From Amaricoccus sp003258405 (GTDB taxonomy: Bacteria; Pseudomonadota; Alphaproteobacteria; Rhodobacterales; Rhodobacteraceae): a DNA stretch of 64,000 nt. Both the position numbers and the translations under genes were made by a program. The stretch's first letter is position 1, and each line of letters begins with the position of its first letter. The stretch is taken from assembly GCF_043226085.1 (NCBI RefSeq), contig NZ_CP171225.1, positions 3,596,001 to 3,660,000 of the forward strand, written 5' to 3'. The notes beneath the pieces were generated by a model. That model searched no databases. It was not told the origin of the DNA and was given only the letters and a program-made list of their open reading frames with translations. Shown one piece after another: positions 35,060-42,045 of this stretch.

Positions 35060-35430
35060 GAAGGCGTTGCCCTCGGTGATCGCACGCACCGGCGCTTCGA
35101 GCAGGGTCAGGATCGCCACGCCGTCCGTGACGTCATGGCCCAGCAGCTCGGTGCGCCGTCCTGTGTTCGCGCCGCTCGTCCAGTCCAACGTGCCGAAGGT
35201 GAACCAGCCGGAGGTGACCGCGCCGAGCCCCGAGGCGGTGAAGGCCCGGTCGCGCAGGAGATCGATGACACCACCCGCGCCCTTGAAGGCGGGGTCCTCC
35301 AGATCGGCTCCGCAGCGCGCGTCGCCGAGAGCGGCGTCACAGGTCGTCTGGAACGTCCGCCCGACCGTCTGGCCCAGCACATGGACGGGCGAGCGGACCT
35401 CGGCGACGAAGGCCAGACGTCCACGCCGGA
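35060..35430 (-). pseudogene. Fragment of a gene-transfer-agent/phage tail gene (DUF2163, ORFg13-like)
   Basis: About 123 codons on the minus strand match the DUF2163/phage BR0599 family, the family of protein ORFg13 in alphaproteobacterial gene transfer agents. Telling segments are IRRGRLAFVAEVRSPVHVLGQ, GRTFQTTCDAALGDARCGADL and TSGWFTFGTLDWTSGANTGR. Both ends are cut: the N-terminal side runs into transposase sequence at about 35430, and after EGNAF (35060) the expected Cys-rich C-terminal domain is absent. No other gene transfer agent genes are near. It is a relocated fragment, not a working gene. Confidence 0.75.
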
Positions 35431-35447
35431 TCACCGTGCGCACGCGC

Positions 35448-36008
35448 GGCGGCCGGAAGCGTGCGCTCGGGACGCGGGCGCCGATGGCGATACCACAGGG
35501 GCCGAACCAGCGCTGGTCGCTGGACGTCGTGTCCGACGCTCTGGCCGATGGTCGGCGGTTCCGCATCCTCTGCATCATCGACGACTTCAGCCGGGAATGT
35601 CTGGCGACGGTCGTGGACACGTCGATCTCGGGTATCCGGGTTGCAAGGGAACCCGACCGGATCGCCGAGATGCGCGGTTACCCCTGCATGGTGGTCAGCG
35701 ACAACGGCACCGAACTGATGTCGAACGCGATGCTCAAGTGGCAACAGGATCGCCAGGTCGAATGGCATTACATTGCGCCAGGAAAACCGATGCAGAACGG
35801 CTTCGTCTAAAGCTCCAACGGCTGCCTGCGGGATGAGTGCCTCAACGAGCGCCTGTTCCCGTCTCTGTGCCACGCCCGTCACCTGATTGCGGCATGGCGC
35901 GACGACTACAACCACCACCGCCCGCACTTGAGCCTCGACGGGCTCATCCCGCGGGAATATCACCAACGGTCAGAAGAGGACCAAACCCTGAACAGGACTA
36001 AATCATAA
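35448..36008 (+). mobile_element. IS3-type transposase remnant with a stop at the catalytic Glu
   Basis: The C-terminal integrase core of an IS3-family OrfB. It begins abruptly in PQGPNQRWSLDVVSDALADG (first catalytic Asp), continues through MVVSDNGTELMS (second Asp) and, after a TAA at 35808-35810, through SSNGCLRDECLNERLF to DYNHHRPHLSLDGL and the stop at 36006-36008. Counting 35 residues from the second Asp puts the stop exactly where the DD(35)E glutamate should be, so GAA has become TAA. The 5' half and left end are missing. The right end of the element is probably near 36030. Confidence 0.85.
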
Positions 36009-36175
36009 AAGCGGACTCAAAGGGGAGCAGGTCACAGGCGCACATACTGTCCGATGCCTTTCATCCACCCCGCCGAAGAGCCACGGAGCTGGTCCAGGAC
36101 GGACGTTAGGTCGTCGCGGGTGTGACGGGGGCCCTGAAAGCGCGCGCCCAGGAGATCCGGGTGCGGCCGGCCGGG

Positions 36176-36499
36176 ATGAGCGGCGAAACGATACGCAAGG
36201 CGCTGCAGGAGTTTTCCAGTTCGGTCAACGACCAGGTGAACGGCGCGGCACTGCATCCCGCACTCGCCGCGGACGTGTTCCGGGATGCGCTGCTCCGGCG
36301 CTCCTCCCAGCCTGCGTGGGCCGTCGCGAACGGCACGGGTTGGGAGGGCGACCCGCCCGTGCCACCGCGGTCCCTCACGGCGGTTTCGCCCAACAGAACC
36401 ATGAGCTGGGAAAACGACCTGCCCGAGCCGCCGCACAGGGGCAGTTCCGGCAAGCGCCCGCGACCTCCCTCGCCGCTGCCGCGGGGGGCGCTCTGGTGA
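36176..36499 (+). CDS. Uncertain small ORF after the IS remnant
   Basis: A 107-residue frame from ATG 36176. The first third looks protein-like (MSGETIRKALQEFSSSVNDQV), but the rest is Pro/Arg/Ser-rich low-complexity and could be chance coding in GC-rich DNA. Its stop overlaps the GTG of the next frame (GTGA), the main reason to list it. A minus-strand frame covers the same region. Function not recognised. Confidence 0.3.
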   Translation: MSGETIRKALQEFSSSVNDQVNGAALHPALAADVFRDALLRRSSQPAWAVANGTGWEGDPPVPPRSLTAVSPNRTMSWENDLPEPPHRGSSGKRPRPPSPLPRGALW

Positions 36500-36723
36500 G
36501 CCGGGACATTTCACCCGCCGCACGGAAGCGGATCCTGCGGGCGGCAATCAGGGTGATGCGCGAGCTTCGCGGCTATCCGGAGGATTTTCAGGCGGCCGCC
36601 GCAGCGGACCTCTGCTACGAGACCCGGGACGCGGTCCTGCAGGTGAACCGGGAGGTGGCGCGCAGCGCTTTATCCGCGCGCCCGCAGGTCACAGTCCGAG
36701 GTCATCCCGCAAAAGGCGGTTGA
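36496..36723 (+). CDS. Small hypothetical protein
   Basis: A 75-residue frame from GTG 36496, overlapping the preceding frame by four bases. It is rich in amphipathic helix (SPAARKRILRAAIRVMRELRG, AAADLCYETRDAVLQVNREV). The end overlaps the convergent brnA-like gene by 35 bases. It resembles the short accessory proteins common in phage-derived islands, but no family is recognised. Confidence 0.4.
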   Translation: MSRDISPAARKRILRAAIRVMRELRGYPEDFQAAAAADLCYETRDAVLQVNREVARSALSARPQVTVRGHPAKGG

Positions 36724-36958
36724 TGCGGGCGCTCGCGTTGCCCCCGGCCGCGCGCAGCGCCGCGGCTACATCCGCGTCGAGCATCACATTCACCCGCTTG
36801 CGCTTCTGCGCCTCGGGCAGGGCAGGGCGGCCCCGGCGGGCGTGGGCCAGCCGGCCCAGCGTCTCGTCATCGAGCGGCGGGTTGTCGGGATCGGCCTCGG
36901 CCGCCCTGGTGATCTTCCGGTCTTCCTCTTCCGAGGGCAGGATCGCTTTCCGTGCCAT
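36689..36958 (-). CDS. brnA: BrnA-like antitoxin
   Basis: An 89-residue protein of the BrnA/COG3514 type. The N-terminus is polar and acidic (toxin-wrapping region, SEEEDRKITRAAEADPDNPP), and the C-terminal part is a ribbon-helix-helix DNA-binding unit (KRKRVNVMLDADVAAALRAAG). Its ATG is one base after the brnT stop on the minus strand, the normal toxin-first order of this system. BrnA neutralises BrnT and represses the operon through an operator; a fitting inverted repeat lies upstream of brnT. Confidence 0.82.
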   Translation of the reverse strand: MARKAILPSEEEDRKITRAAEADPDNPPLDDETLGRLAHARRGRPALPEAQKRKRVNVMLDADVAAALRAAGGNASARINRLLRDDLGL

Positions 36959-36959
36959 G

Positions 36960-37214
36960 TCAGTCTCCATTGAAGGCGCGGACCTCGCGCCGGTTCGCCT
37001 TGCGCAGGCTGATGATGCGGCGGGATGTGCCACGGTCGGTGAAGACACAGACGTGCAGGCGGTCGCCAATGACGCCGAGGGCAATCTGGCGGCGCTCGCC
37101 GTAATCGTGCCGAGTGTCTTCCACGATGGCCGCGCCGGTCCAGTCGAAGCCGTGGTTCGCGAAGTTTGCCGCCCGTTTGGCTTCATCCCAGATGTATTTC
37201 GCTGCGCTCGTCAT
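36960..37214 (-). CDS. brnT: BrnT-like ribonuclease toxin
   Basis: An 84-residue protein of the BrnT/COG2929 family, RelE-fold ribonucleases that arrest translation. The N-terminus IWDEAKRAANFANHGFDW matches the (F/W)D-x-K-x-x-x-N-x-x-K/N-H-G signature, followed by VVEDTRHDYGE-like IVEDTRHDYGERRQIALG, VCVFTDRGTSRRIISLRKANRRE with the Arg-rich active-site strand. All segments look intact. ATG 37214. Paired with brnA one base downstream. Confidence 0.85.
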   Translation of the reverse strand: MTSAAKYIWDEAKRAANFANHGFDWTGAAIVEDTRHDYGERRQIALGVIGDRLHVCVFTDRGTSRRIISLRKANRREVRAFNGD

Positions 37215-37223
37215 GCAATATTC

Positions 37224-37262
37224 ATACACACGTTTATTCGTGAGGGCAATAAAGGTGTGTAT
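37224..37262. promoter_or_regulatory. Inverted-repeat operator upstream of brnTA
   Basis: Arms ATACACACGTTTATT (37224-37238) and AATAAAGGTGTGTAT (37248-37262) match in 14 of 15 positions, separated by nine bases and ending 9 bases before the brnT start. The AT-rich stretch around it is the only place for the promoter, so bound BrnA would block it. The two arms are ideal for a ribbon-helix-helix tetramer. Confidence 0.65.
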
Positions 37263-37408
37263 TTTAAATGGCGAGTGATTAATGCCGGCGGCGCGGCGCG
37301 CCACCCCACGCCTCCCCGCCACCCGTCCCGGCATGCCGCCCCTTCGGGGGCCGATCTACCGAGGAGGTGCCGCAGATGGCGGGCAGAACTTTGAGTAAGG
37401 AGACGGCA

Positions 37409-37660
37409 ATGGATATCGCCACGGCCTGGCGTGAAATTGAGGTGGCCGGCGAGATGCTGGAAACGCTGAAAAAGGCGCGTAAGGAGCAGGCCGTGCCTGA
37501 CATTCGCGACGCCTTCGGCCGGCTGCGCGGCGGCTTGCAGCTTGGCGTGCCCTCCGGGAGCAACGGCCATCGCCTCTATGATGTGCCCTGGTCGCTCGCG
37601 GAGACGGTCATCGAGCGCACGTCGCACACCACCGCGCTCGCCTTTCGGCGCTCTCGGTGA
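37409..37660 (+). CDS. Small hypothetical protein
   Basis: An 83-residue protein with AAGGAG upstream of ATG 37409. The N-terminal half is helical and charged (MDIATAWREIEVAGEMLETL, KKARKEQAVPDIRDAFGRL), the rest is polar. No motif recognised. First of a run of short plus-strand genes of phage-like character. Confidence 0.5.
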   Translation: MDIATAWREIEVAGEMLETLKKARKEQAVPDIRDAFGRLRGGLQLGVPSGSNGHRLYDVPWSLAETVIERTSHTTALAFRRSR

Positions 37661-37715
37661 GGGCCGGGATAGAGCTCGGCCCGGATCAGAACGCGGACCA
37701 GCCGGGCCTCGTCGA

Positions 37716-37994
37716 ATGAAGCAAGCGGATCTGCAAGCCTGCGCTCCGTGCGTCAAGGGCATGATGCATGTCGGGGCGTCTTTCTTCTGCCGGGGCGAGA
37801 TCGGGCAAATGGTGGTCGACCTCAAGGTGGTGCAGCGGCAGGCGGGCCTTGAGATGGAGTTCGGCGGTCGGATCGCGGGCGCCCTCGACCCGGACGAGGA
37901 ACTGGCGGTGGAAGTGAGATCGCGGAAGGCGCTGGTTTGCTCGGACTGCGCCTTGGGCGAGCGCATGCTCCTGGCGGTTCCGCTCGAGGAGTGA
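37716..37994 (+). CDS. Small Cys-containing hypothetical protein
   Basis: A 92-residue frame from ATG 37716 with Cys pairs near both ends (CAPC at about 10-13, FFC near 28, and CSDC near 78-81), which could hold a zinc ion. Between them is a predicted beta-rich core (GQMVVDLKVVQRQAGLEMEF). No close family is recognised. Ribosome-binding site weak. Confidence 0.45.
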   Translation: MKQADLQACAPCVKGMMHVGASFFCRGEIGQMVVDLKVVQRQAGLEMEFGGRIAGALDPDEELAVEVRSRKALVCSDCALGERMLLAVPLEE

Positions 37995-38248
37995 CCGTGT
38001 GCCGTTTCGAGCTTCGCCCTATCCGCCAAACCACGCGACCGCCCACGCGCGGTAATGCATACAAAGCGCAATCTCGGCCATCATCGCGGCCGCCTCAGAG
38101 ATGATACGCACTGAAGCGCCCCCCAGTTCCCCAACGTGAAGGTGCGCTCAAGTGCCTGTTTCTGCGATTCCGCAGAGATCGGTTGGTTAGTGCCTGGTGA
38201 AGGACCGGCCGGGCGAGCTCCTCGCGCGACCGGTCATCGTCTTGTCTA
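37995..38248. other. Non-coding gap in the phage-like module
   Basis: About 250 bases between convergent small genes. I see no convincing coding frame, hairpin with T-run, or repeat here. Confidence 0.3.
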
Positions 38249-38557
38249 TCAACTCGCGAGCTTTTGCGCGGCTTCGACCTCCGCGAGTCGGTCCAGCCGG
38301 TCGATCTCGGCGGCGATCAGGGCGCCGGCCCGCACGAGGTTCGCGCGGCGATCGCGCGGCTTCCAGAAGGCGGCGGGAAGCCACCAGTCACCCGGCGGCT
38401 CTGCACGCCACTGCGGGAAGCGACCCCAGCGGAGGAGGGCGTTGGCGCTCCGGGCCAGTTCGCCCTTCAGATAGTGGTCGTCATGTTCGGCGGTGAAACC
38501 TTCGGCTTCGATCTGGCGCCGCCGCTCCTCGGCGATCGCCTCGGCTCCCGTGGTCAT
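38249..38557 (-). CDS. Small phage-type protein (EERRRQI...EHDD family)
   Basis: A 102-residue protein from ATG 38557, with AGGAGA five bases upstream. The N-terminus AIAEERRRQIEAEGFTAEHD followed by the ELARSANALLRWG and WWLPAAFWKPRDRRANLVRAGALI segments matches a family widespread in phage early regions and prophages. Function unknown. It is the only minus-strand gene of the 37.4-40.4 kb module. Confidence 0.65.
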   Translation of the reverse strand: MTTGAEAIAEERRRQIEAEGFTAEHDDHYLKGELARSANALLRWGRFPQWRAEPPGDWWLPAAFWKPRDRRANLVRAGALIAAEIDRLDRLAEVEAAQKLAS

Positions 38558-38764
38558 GTGCGTCTCCTGTTTTTCACCCCTCGCCAACACCGGTTGTCGA
38601 GATAGGCAACAATCATGACCAGAGACGGGTTCCCGAAGAAGGCGCGGGGTGGCGAACAGGCGCCGCCACCCCGCGCCACCCTGTGCCATCACGCCCGCCA
38701 ATCCCGCTGCCATTCTGCCACCACGCCGCGCGGCGCGCAGGAGAACGCGGCAGGAGGCAGAGCC

Positions 38765-39031
38765 ATGGATGAGACGATCAAGGACGAGGCACAGACCCGG
38801 TACCGGGTTACCGCGGGCGAGCTGCGCCAGTTCGTGGAGCGCTACGAGCGGCTCGAGCAGGAGAAGAGGGGCATCGCCGACCACGAGAAGGAAGTGATGG
38901 CCGAGGCCAGGGGGCGCGGATACGATGTGAAGGTGCTCCGCAAGCTTATCGTGCTGCGAAGGCGCGACCCGGACGAGCTGAGCGAGGAGGAGGCAATCCT
39001 CGAGCTCTACAAGCAGGCGCTTGGGCAGTAA
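38765..39031 (+). CDS. DUF2312/GapR-like DNA-binding protein
   Basis: An 88-residue protein of the DUF2312 (UPF0335) family. In Caulobacter GapR, a member of this family, binds overtwisted AT-rich DNA ahead of moving polymerases. Family features are the central helix ELRQFVERYERLEQEKRGI, followed by KEVMAEARGRGYDVKVLRKL and IVLRRRDPDELSEEEAILELY. AGGAGG precedes ATG 38765. Copies of this family also occur in alphaproteobacterial phages; given its neighbours this is more likely a phage-type copy than the housekeeping one. Confidence 0.85.
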   Translation: MDETIKDEAQTRYRVTAGELRQFVERYERLEQEKRGIADHEKEVMAEARGRGYDVKVLRKLIVLRRRDPDELSEEEAILELYKQALGQ

Positions 39032-39038
39032 CCCGACC

Positions 39039-39734
39039 ATGGCAGAAACTGCCCTGACCCTCGGCCGGATCGCGGCAGTGCGCGCCCTCGACATGCGCTG
39101 GGCGGAGCTCCTCGAGGCGCTGGCCGAGGACGCGGAGGCCTTCGACCGCGGGCGGGTGGTCTCCATCGGCGACGTGGTGCTCGCCTGCGGCGAAATGTCC
39201 GCCATGCTCTGCCTGCACCTGCTGCCGCCCAGAGCCCGGGTGTCGGGCGTCATGCGGGCGGTGCGCCGCGCGCTCAAGCACTCGGACAATGCCCAGGCGC
39301 ACGAGCTGGCGGGCGCGGTCGAGGCCTGGCTTGCCGGCGGGCGGCTCGAGATCGCGGGCGAGGTCACGGAGGCGAACCGGACTGCCCGCACTCTCGCGGT
39401 CGGTCGGGCCTGGGCGGTGTGGGCCGCACACCTCGAGCCGGCGGCGCATGCAAATTGGGCCCGGACGCGGGCGGCAGCCTGGGCGGAGGAGGCGCTGGAG
39501 CTGGCGGTGCGCACCGGGGTCACTGACCCGCCGCCGGCGCATCTGGCGCCGCTCGCCCTGGCGGCCGCCTGCACCGCGCACCGGATGGCGCTGGCGGCCG
39601 CGCGGATCGAGGCCGTTGCGGTCTCCGAGGCGGAAGAAGGGTTCGAGGGTGACTGGCCGGCGCAGCGCGCGGACCTCCTCGAACTCTATCCGCCCGTGGC
39701 GCTCGCGCACCGGCTCGAAAGGGCCCCGGCGTGA
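39039..39734 (+). CDS. Hypothetical protein of the phage-like module
   Basis: A 231-residue, Ala- and Glu-rich, mainly helical protein from ATG 39039, eight bases after the DUF2312 gene. It has helical-repeat character (LAEDAEAFDRGRVVSIGDVV, LALAAACTAHRMALAAARIE). No family recognised and no membrane segment. Its stop overlaps the next start (GTGA), pointing to one transcript with its neighbours. Confidence 0.55.
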   Translation: MAETALTLGRIAAVRALDMRWAELLEALAEDAEAFDRGRVVSIGDVVLACGEMSAMLCLHLLPPRARVSGVMRAVRRALKHSDNAQAHELAGAVEAWLAGGRLEIAGEVTEANRTARTLAVGRAWAVWAAHLEPAAHANWARTRAAAWAEEALELAVRTGVTDPPPAHLAPLALAAACTAHRMALAAARIEAVAVSEAEEGFEGDWPAQRADLLELYPPVALAHRLERAPA

Positions 39735-40033
39735 CGGACTATGCGAAGGCGATGGCCGCGCTCAAGGATGCGGACGCTTGGCTCCCGGCAGACAAGATCG
39801 AGGCCATCGCGCAGTTTCTCGAGCTCTTCGAGCCCTACGCGGGCGACGATCCGGAAGAGGCGCAGGCGCGCACGCCGGTCATGTGCCGCTGCTCGAACTG
39901 CGGCCTGACCTCGCCGGCGTTCTTCACGCCCGCCCCCCTTGCCCGCGCGGCGCGGGCTGCACTCCGCCGCGGTGTCTGTCCGCGGTGCTACTCCACCGAG
40001 CTCCTCATGGTTTCCCGGCAAAGGCCTGAATGA
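39731..40033 (+). CDS. Small zinc-ribbon protein
   Basis: A 100-residue protein starting in a GTGA overlap. Two Cys pairs, CRCSNC (about 52-57) and CPRC (about 83-86), about 28 residues apart form a zinc-ribbon. The N-terminal 45 residues are helical and acidic. No enzyme motif, so a nucleic-acid or protein adaptor role is possible. Its end overlaps the start of the following gene. Confidence 0.6.
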   Translation: MTDYAKAMAALKDADAWLPADKIEAIAQFLELFEPYAGDDPEEAQARTPVMCRCSNCGLTSPAFFTPAPLARAARAALRRGVCPRCYSTELLMVSRQRPE

Positions 40034-40395
40034 TGCGTGACCTCTCGAAAATCCCCGCCTTCGCGTGCAAGCCCGGCTGCTCGCTCTGTTGCGGGGTGGT
40101 GCCCTTCACGGATGCGGAGCGCGACGCCATGGCGGAGAGGTTCCCGCTGCTCGCCTGGGTTCCGCGCGAGGATGGCTGGTTGCTGCAGGGCGCGCTCGAG
40201 GACTCCACCTGCCCGCTGCGCCGACCCTCTGGCTGCATGGCCTACGATATCCGGCCCGGCCTCTGCCGCCTCTTCCAGTCGGTGGACGATCCGCGCATGA
40301 CCTGCCCGGAAAGCTGCGGGCCCGAGCGCAAGCTCTCCAACCGCGAGGCGGCCGAGGCCATGGGCTGGGCGCGTGCTGCTGGTTCGGTGCACTGA
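40030..40395 (+). CDS. YkgJ-family cysteine cluster protein
   Basis: A 121-residue protein of the YkgJ/zinc- or iron-chelating family. The N-terminal cluster is FACKPGCSLCCGV (Cys13, 17, 20 and 21), and further Cys occur in STCPLRRPSGCMAYDIRPGLCRLF and TCPESC. The G-C-x-A/Y-Y-x-x-R-P-x-x-C-R block is diagnostic. Function in the cell is not settled. Translationally coupled to the zinc-ribbon gene; last gene before the tRNA. Confidence 0.82.
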   Translation: MMRDLSKIPAFACKPGCSLCCGVVPFTDAERDAMAERFPLLAWVPREDGWLLQGALEDSTCPLRRPSGCMAYDIRPGLCRLFQSVDDPRMTCPESCGPERKLSNREAAEAMGWARAAGSVH

Positions 40396-40450
40396 AAGTG
40401 ATTGGCTGCAGGTGTTACCCCAGCCGTTACCCCGGGGGCGGCTAAGCCCA

Positions 40451-40471
40451 TCCCACTGCGATGCAGTGGGA
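40451..40471. terminator. Terminator hairpin at the end of the phage-like module
   Basis: TCCCACTGC (40451-40459) and GCAGTGGGA (40463-40471) form a 9-bp perfect stem with a 3-base loop, followed on the plus strand by GAAATCTGTTTTC. It can end transcription of the small-gene run and, from the other strand, of the tRNA-Arg gene. Confidence 0.65.
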
Positions 40472-40499
40472 GAAATCTGTTTTCATTTCTAGGGGGAAA

Positions 40500-40576
40500 T
40501 GGCGGACTGGGGAGGATTCGAACCCCCGACCCCTTGATTCGTAGTCAAGTACTCTATCCAACTGAGCTACCAGTCC
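40500..40576 (-). tRNA. tRNA-Arg (ACG), CCA encoded
   Basis: Full cloverleaf on the minus strand: acceptor GGACTGG/CCAGTCC, D-stem GCTC/GAGT, anticodon stem CTTGA/TCAAG with loop CTACGAA (anticodon ACG, read as ICG after deamination), T-arm GGGGG-TTCGAAT-CCTCC, discriminator G and encoded CCA. 77 bases including CCA. It decodes CGU/CGC/CGA arginine codons. Such tRNA genes are frequent integration sites, and the phage-like module abuts its 3' end. Confidence 0.96.
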
Positions 40577-40586
40577 GTGGAGCGGG

Positions 40587-40615
40587 GAAATAGCTGCAGG
40601 CTCGGGGCATTGCAA
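40587..40615 (-). promoter_or_regulatory. Candidate promoter of tRNA-Arg
   Basis: On the minus strand TTGCAA (40615-40610), 17 bases, TATTTC (40592-40587), ending about 10 bases before the tRNA 5' end at 40576. Spacing fits a sigma-70 promoter with a very short leader. Confidence 0.45.
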
Positions 40616-40993
40616 GGGCAAAACCGCATTTTTCAGATAGTTTTCTGGCGGGCCTTGAGGGCGCGTTGAAAGCACCCCGGTAAGGCTGCGGGCCCGGGGC
40701 AAATGGGCGCGCGGGGCGATCTTCGGCCCATTTCGGCGCGGCTGCGGGGCCCTGACTCAGGGCCTTGCATCACCCCTCCGCGCGGCGGCGCCTGATCGGG
40801 CGCGCGTCACCGGCCGGCGCGATCCTCGAATAAGGCAGTCTTTTGTGATGGCCGGCCCTCAAATCATGGCCAGCACCCGCGAGGGGCGTGTATGGTTGCG
40901 GTGTAATCCGGGAAATTTCTCCCGCCAGTTCCTTCTCTGCCGGCGCTTGCCTTCGGTGCGGCGCGGCAGATCTTCCAACGGAGGCCGCCCCCC
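40616..40993. other. Upstream region of the NMT1-type ABC operon
   Basis: About 380 bases without a convincing gene. It holds a 17-base palindrome, GGCCCTGA/TCAGGGCC around one base (40748-40764), and repeated GGCCGG boxes near 40810 and 40850. I looked for a thiamin (TPP) riboswitch because of the downstream genes and did not find its conserved blocks. GGAGG lies about 10 bases before the GTG at 40994. Confidence 0.35.
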
Positions 40994-41989
40994 GTGCGAC
41001 GTCTTGCTCTCGCGATCCTGTTTGCCGCAACCGGATCACTCTCTCCCGTGGCCGCGCGCGATCTCGAACCGATCACCTTCGGCACGAACTGGGTTCCCCA
41101 GGCCGAGGATGGCGGTTTCTATCAGGCGCTTGCCGACGGCACCTATGCCGACTGCGGGCTCGACGTGTCGATCGTCCCCGGCGGCCCGCAGGTCAACAAC
41201 CGTGCCCTGCTGCTCGCGGGCAAGCTCGACTTCAACATGGGCGGCGATCTGCTCCAGTCCTTCTCGGCGGTGGAGCAGGGGGTGCCGATCGTCGCGCTCG
41301 CCGCGATCATGCAGAAGCATCCGCAGGTGATTCTCGCCCATCCGGAGGCCGCCGAGACCTGGGAGGATCTCAAGAAGCTCAAGATCATGATCAGCATGAA
41401 GGCGTTCGAGAACTTCTACCGCTGGATGATGTCAGCCTGGGGCTTCACCGAGGAACAGCGCGTGCCCTACACCTTCAATCCCGCGCCCTTCCTCGTCGAT
41501 CCCGGCATGGCCATGCAGGGCTACCTCACCTCCGAACCCTATCTCGTCGAGAAGGAGGGCGGCTTCACCCCGCGGGTCTTCCTGCTCGCCGATGCCGGCT
41601 ATTCGACCTATGCCACGCTGATCGAGACGATGCAGGAGACGGTCGAGACCCGGCCCGAGACGGTGAGCTGTTTCGTCAATGCCTCCATCAAGGGCTGGTA
41701 TGCCTATCTCTACGGCGACCCCTCTGCGGCGAACGAGCTCATCAAGGCGGCGAACCCGGAGATGACGGACGACAAGATCGCCTACGCCATCGCGCAGATG
41801 AAGGCGCATGGCATCGTGGACAGCGGCGACGCCGAGAGCCTCGGCATCGGGGTCATCACGGAGAAGAAGGTGCGGCAGTTCTACGACACGATGGTGGCCT
41901 CCGGTGTGGTGAAGCCCGGTCTCGACATCTCGACGGCCTTCACCACCGAGTTCGTCGGGCGCGGCGTCGGGCTGGACCTCAAGCGCTGA
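40994..41989 (+). CDS. ABC transporter substrate-binding protein, NMT1/THI5-like
   Basis: A periplasmic protein of 331 residues with a signal peptide (MRRLALAILFAATGSLSPVAA, about 1-21). The NMT1/THI5 fold shows TFGTNWVPQAEDGGFYQALADG (binding loop with aromatic residues), CGLDVSIVPGGPQVN, and KLDFNMGGDLLQSF. Relatives bind pyrimidine precursors of thiamin, riboflavin, aliphatic sulfonates or similar small aromatics; the ligand here is open. Starts at GTG 40994. Followed by its ATPase and permease. Confidence 0.87.
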   Translation: MRRLALAILFAATGSLSPVAARDLEPITFGTNWVPQAEDGGFYQALADGTYADCGLDVSIVPGGPQVNNRALLLAGKLDFNMGGDLLQSFSAVEQGVPIVALAAIMQKHPQVILAHPEAAETWEDLKKLKIMISMKAFENFYRWMMSAWGFTEEQRVPYTFNPAPFLVDPGMAMQGYLTSEPYLVEKEGGFTPRVFLLADAGYSTYATLIETMQETVETRPETVSCFVNASIKGWYAYLYGDPSAANELIKAANPEMTDDKIAYAIAQMKAHGIVDSGDAESLGIGVITEKKVRQFYDTMVASGVVKPGLDISTAFTTEFVGRGVGLDLKR

Positions 41990-42045
41990 GGCGGACAGGG
42001 TGGTCCGGCCGGGAGCAGAGGGGCGGCACAGGGAGACAGGCGGCG

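Noticed and set aside
36032..36547. Minus-strand frame of 171 codons after the IS remnant
   Set aside because: Arg/Pro-rich without a recognisable motif or ribosome-binding site; the plus-strand frames with a GTGA overlap are slightly more plausible, though also uncertain.
38640..38760. Repeated GCCA-type pyrimidine-rich stretch, considered as a CRISPR or tandem repeat
   Set aside because: Units are irregular in length and sequence, and there are no constant repeats with unique spacers. No CRISPR array or cas gene is present in the window.
40402..40593. 63-codon plus-strand frame over the tRNA region
   Set aside because: It reads across the antisense strand of the tRNA-Arg gene and a terminator; not a gene.
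40616..40993. TPP riboswitch before the NMT1/THI5-like transporter
   Set aside because: Family context suggested it, but the conserved TPP aptamer blocks (such as CTGAGA and the GAACCTGA region) are not present.
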